DNA of 64,000 bases, from the NCBI GenBank assembly GCA_965249005.1, contig CBDFLD010000021.1, positions 682,001 through 746,000 on the forward strand, given 5' to 3'. The notes below the pieces were generated by a model. The model was not told the origin of the DNA. It was given only the letters and a program-made list of their open reading frames with translations, and ran no database searches. Below, one piece after another: positions 62,901-64,000 of the stretch (position 1 is the stretch's first letter; each line of letters begins with the position of its first letter). The stretch comes from CBDFLD01 sp965249005. GTDB taxonomy: Bacteria; Acidobacteriota; UBA6911. The translations under genes and the position numbers were made by a program.

Positions 62901-63488
62901 TCATACCTCGCTTATTTTGGGCCTAGGGTTGCGTTCTTCGCCAGGCGGGCGTTGAGAACACCTACCTGATTCCCCTCGAAGGTGAAGCGAAGCACGCCCC
63001 CGAGCGGGAAATCGGAAACAAGCTTGGCCATCCCAACCAAAATCGAGTACCTTCACGCGATCCTTGCCGGAGAGCATCACATTGCCCGGTTTTAAATCCC
63101 GATGCACGATTCCCTTTTCGTGTGCGGCTTCGAGTGCTTCGGCAATCTGACAGGCGGCGGCCAGCGCTTCCTGGGCCGGCATCGCCCCTTTTCTCAGCCG
63201 CTCTGCCAGTGTTTCTCCGTCGACGAGCTCCAAGACCAAAAAACGAATGCCTTCGAATTGCTCGAGTCCGTAGATCGCGGCAATGTTGGGATGATTCAGT
63301 GACGCCAGAACCTGGGCTTCTCTCTCAAACCTTGCCAGGCGCTCTGGATCTTGAAGGAACTCCGCTGGCAGCACCTTGAGCGCAACGTCGCGCTTCAGGG
63401 TAGTGTCTTGGGCCCGATAGACTTCACCCATTCCACCTTCGCCTAGCTTTGCGGCCACTTTGTAATGGGAGATGGTAGTACCGATCAT
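62901..63488 (-). pseudogene. Serine/threonine kinase fragment (Pkn type), broken after the DFG motif
   Basis: From ATG 63488 the frame gives a normal Hanks-type kinase start: glycine loop LGEGGMGEVYRA (15-26), Lys38 in VALKVL, HRDLKPGN at 129-136 and DFG at 149-151. Here a 4-base tandem duplication on the plus strand (CCAACCAA at 63033-63040) shifts the frame. In the other frame DFG continues as MAKLVSDF and then into unrelated sequence that stops at 62912. The catalytic C-lobe is absent. The gene was probably truncated in the rearrangement that accompanied the IS1380 element. In acidobacteria such kinases are followed by PD40 repeats, as in the neighbour. Confidence 0.8.
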
Positions 63489-63489
63489 T

Positions 63490-64000
63490 TCAGTTGCCCG
63501 TGGTGACGAGGCGTTTGAGTTCTTCGTGCCAATTCAAAACCACATTGATTTGAGTCGGAGGCGATCCTTGCGATTGTCGAACCATCAAGAAACGTCCGTC
63601 TGGAGCTACATCGTAATTCGAGGCACGAATCGCCGGCGTCAAGTCGTACGACCCCCTGAACAAGAGTCTGGGGTGCCTGGTTTGAATTCTGGTTTCGTCT
63701 CAATACCCACGACCATCATCTCTTCCTGGTTGCGGTAGAAAAGCTCTCGACCATTCTTAGCCCAAACCGGCTCCGTGCCGCCTTGGCTCGAGATCTGGAC
63801 GATCGGACCGCCATCAGGAAAAGGCTCCACATAGATCTCGTTTCGACCGGAGTGATCGGATCGGTAGGTAATCCACTTGCTGTCAGGAGACACCGTTGCC
63901 TGGGTTTCATCGGACTTGGTTCCACGAAACAGGCGTGGCTTTCGTTCGCCTTCCATTGGCACCAACCAAATGTCGTTTCCCGTCTCGGGATCGTTCTTGA
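63490..64000 (-). pseudogene. PD40/TolB-like C-terminal part of a kinase-type gene, one frameshift
   Basis: The gene enters from beyond the window edge. The visible part is a WD40-like/PD40 repeat (QATVSPDSKWITYRSDHSGR, EIYVEPFPDGGPIVQISSQGG, EPVWAKNGRELFYRN). A frame change at 63670-63673 (a run of four G on the plus strand) moves the reading to RLLFRGSYDLTPAIRASNYDVAPDGRFLMVRQ, ending at TGA 63490-63492, two bases ahead of the downstream kinase ATG. One added base restores a normal acidobacterial kinase/TolB C-terminus. Sequencing error and decay are both possible. Confidence 0.75.

Noticed and set aside
1..64000. CRISPR arrays, tRNA or rRNA genes
   Set aside because: No regularly spaced direct repeats with spacers and no tRNA or rRNA signature were noticed on reading; a dedicated scan was not possible.

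Overview
This window looks like a chromosomal segment from an environmental bacterium of the Acidobacteriota type. The assignment is an inference from the gene repertoire: a diheme cytochrome c of the reaction-centre family fused to TPRs, a CBM9/DUF5916 outer-membrane protein, kinase/PD40 (TolB-like) gene remnants, a choice-of-anchor V surface protein, a TPR-CHAT protein and a futalosine-pathway MqnD homologue. No rRNA, tRNA or CRISPR array was recognised.

Layout. 1-9130: end of a DUF2784 membrane gene, the cytochrome c, a Phd/PIN toxin-antitoxin pair, an overlapping AddB-like/AddA nuclease-helicase pair and a DEAD-box RNA helicase that seems to start at CTG. 9290-9850: an IS200/IS605 element with TnpA only. 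9900-18500: mostly catabolic or hydrolytic enzymes (CocE-like hydrolase, fatty acid hydroxylase, frameshifted sulfatase coupled to a serine hydrolase, SDR, phosphopantetheinyl transferase, metallo-hydrolase). 18900-28960: housekeeping and unknown genes (saccharopine dehydrogenase-like, Rho, TPR protein, LigD-type phosphoesterase, STAS and STN/HEAT proteins, DedA, TrmJ, MoaB). 29180-31380: an ECF sigma, anti-sigma, small basic protein and DUF3106 operon. 32280-36140: two paralogous surface proteins, one with a Trp-to-stop change and one frameshifted in a C8/G8 tract. 36424-40213: HDOD and GAF/degenerate-GGDEF pair, glucokinase, HAD phosphatase. 40214-43458: a nested mobile cluster (IS110 element with a candidate bridge-RNA leader, then an IS3-like element), both sitting in copies of an undescribed hairpin repeat also found near 25.3 kb and 28.3 kb. 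43594-46259: MqnD-like protein, asparaginase and an OsmC-family peroxidase. 46294-61065: DUF5916 protein, APC permease, a DPR-repeat protein, a Tex protein with a large insertion, a glycine-zipper protein, an oxidoreductase/acyl-CoA ligase pair and a TPR-CHAT protein. 61187-64000: an IS1380 transposase beside broken kinase and PD40 genes.

The most notable observation is the OsmC-family gene at 45795-46259. Its reading frame is interrupted by TGA exactly where the family has its peroxidatic cysteine, and a compact stem-loop with a G-rich apex lies just downstream. This is best read as a selenoprotein. The other strong signals are the dispersed hairpin repeat, the IS110 insertion into it, and near-cognate start codons (CTG, ATC) placed behind good Shine-Dalgarno sequences.

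Caution. Several genes carry one-base deletions in short G/C runs (sulfatase twice, PD40 gene once, surface protein in a run of eight). These may be true pseudogenes or sequencing errors, so reads should be checked before calling gene loss.
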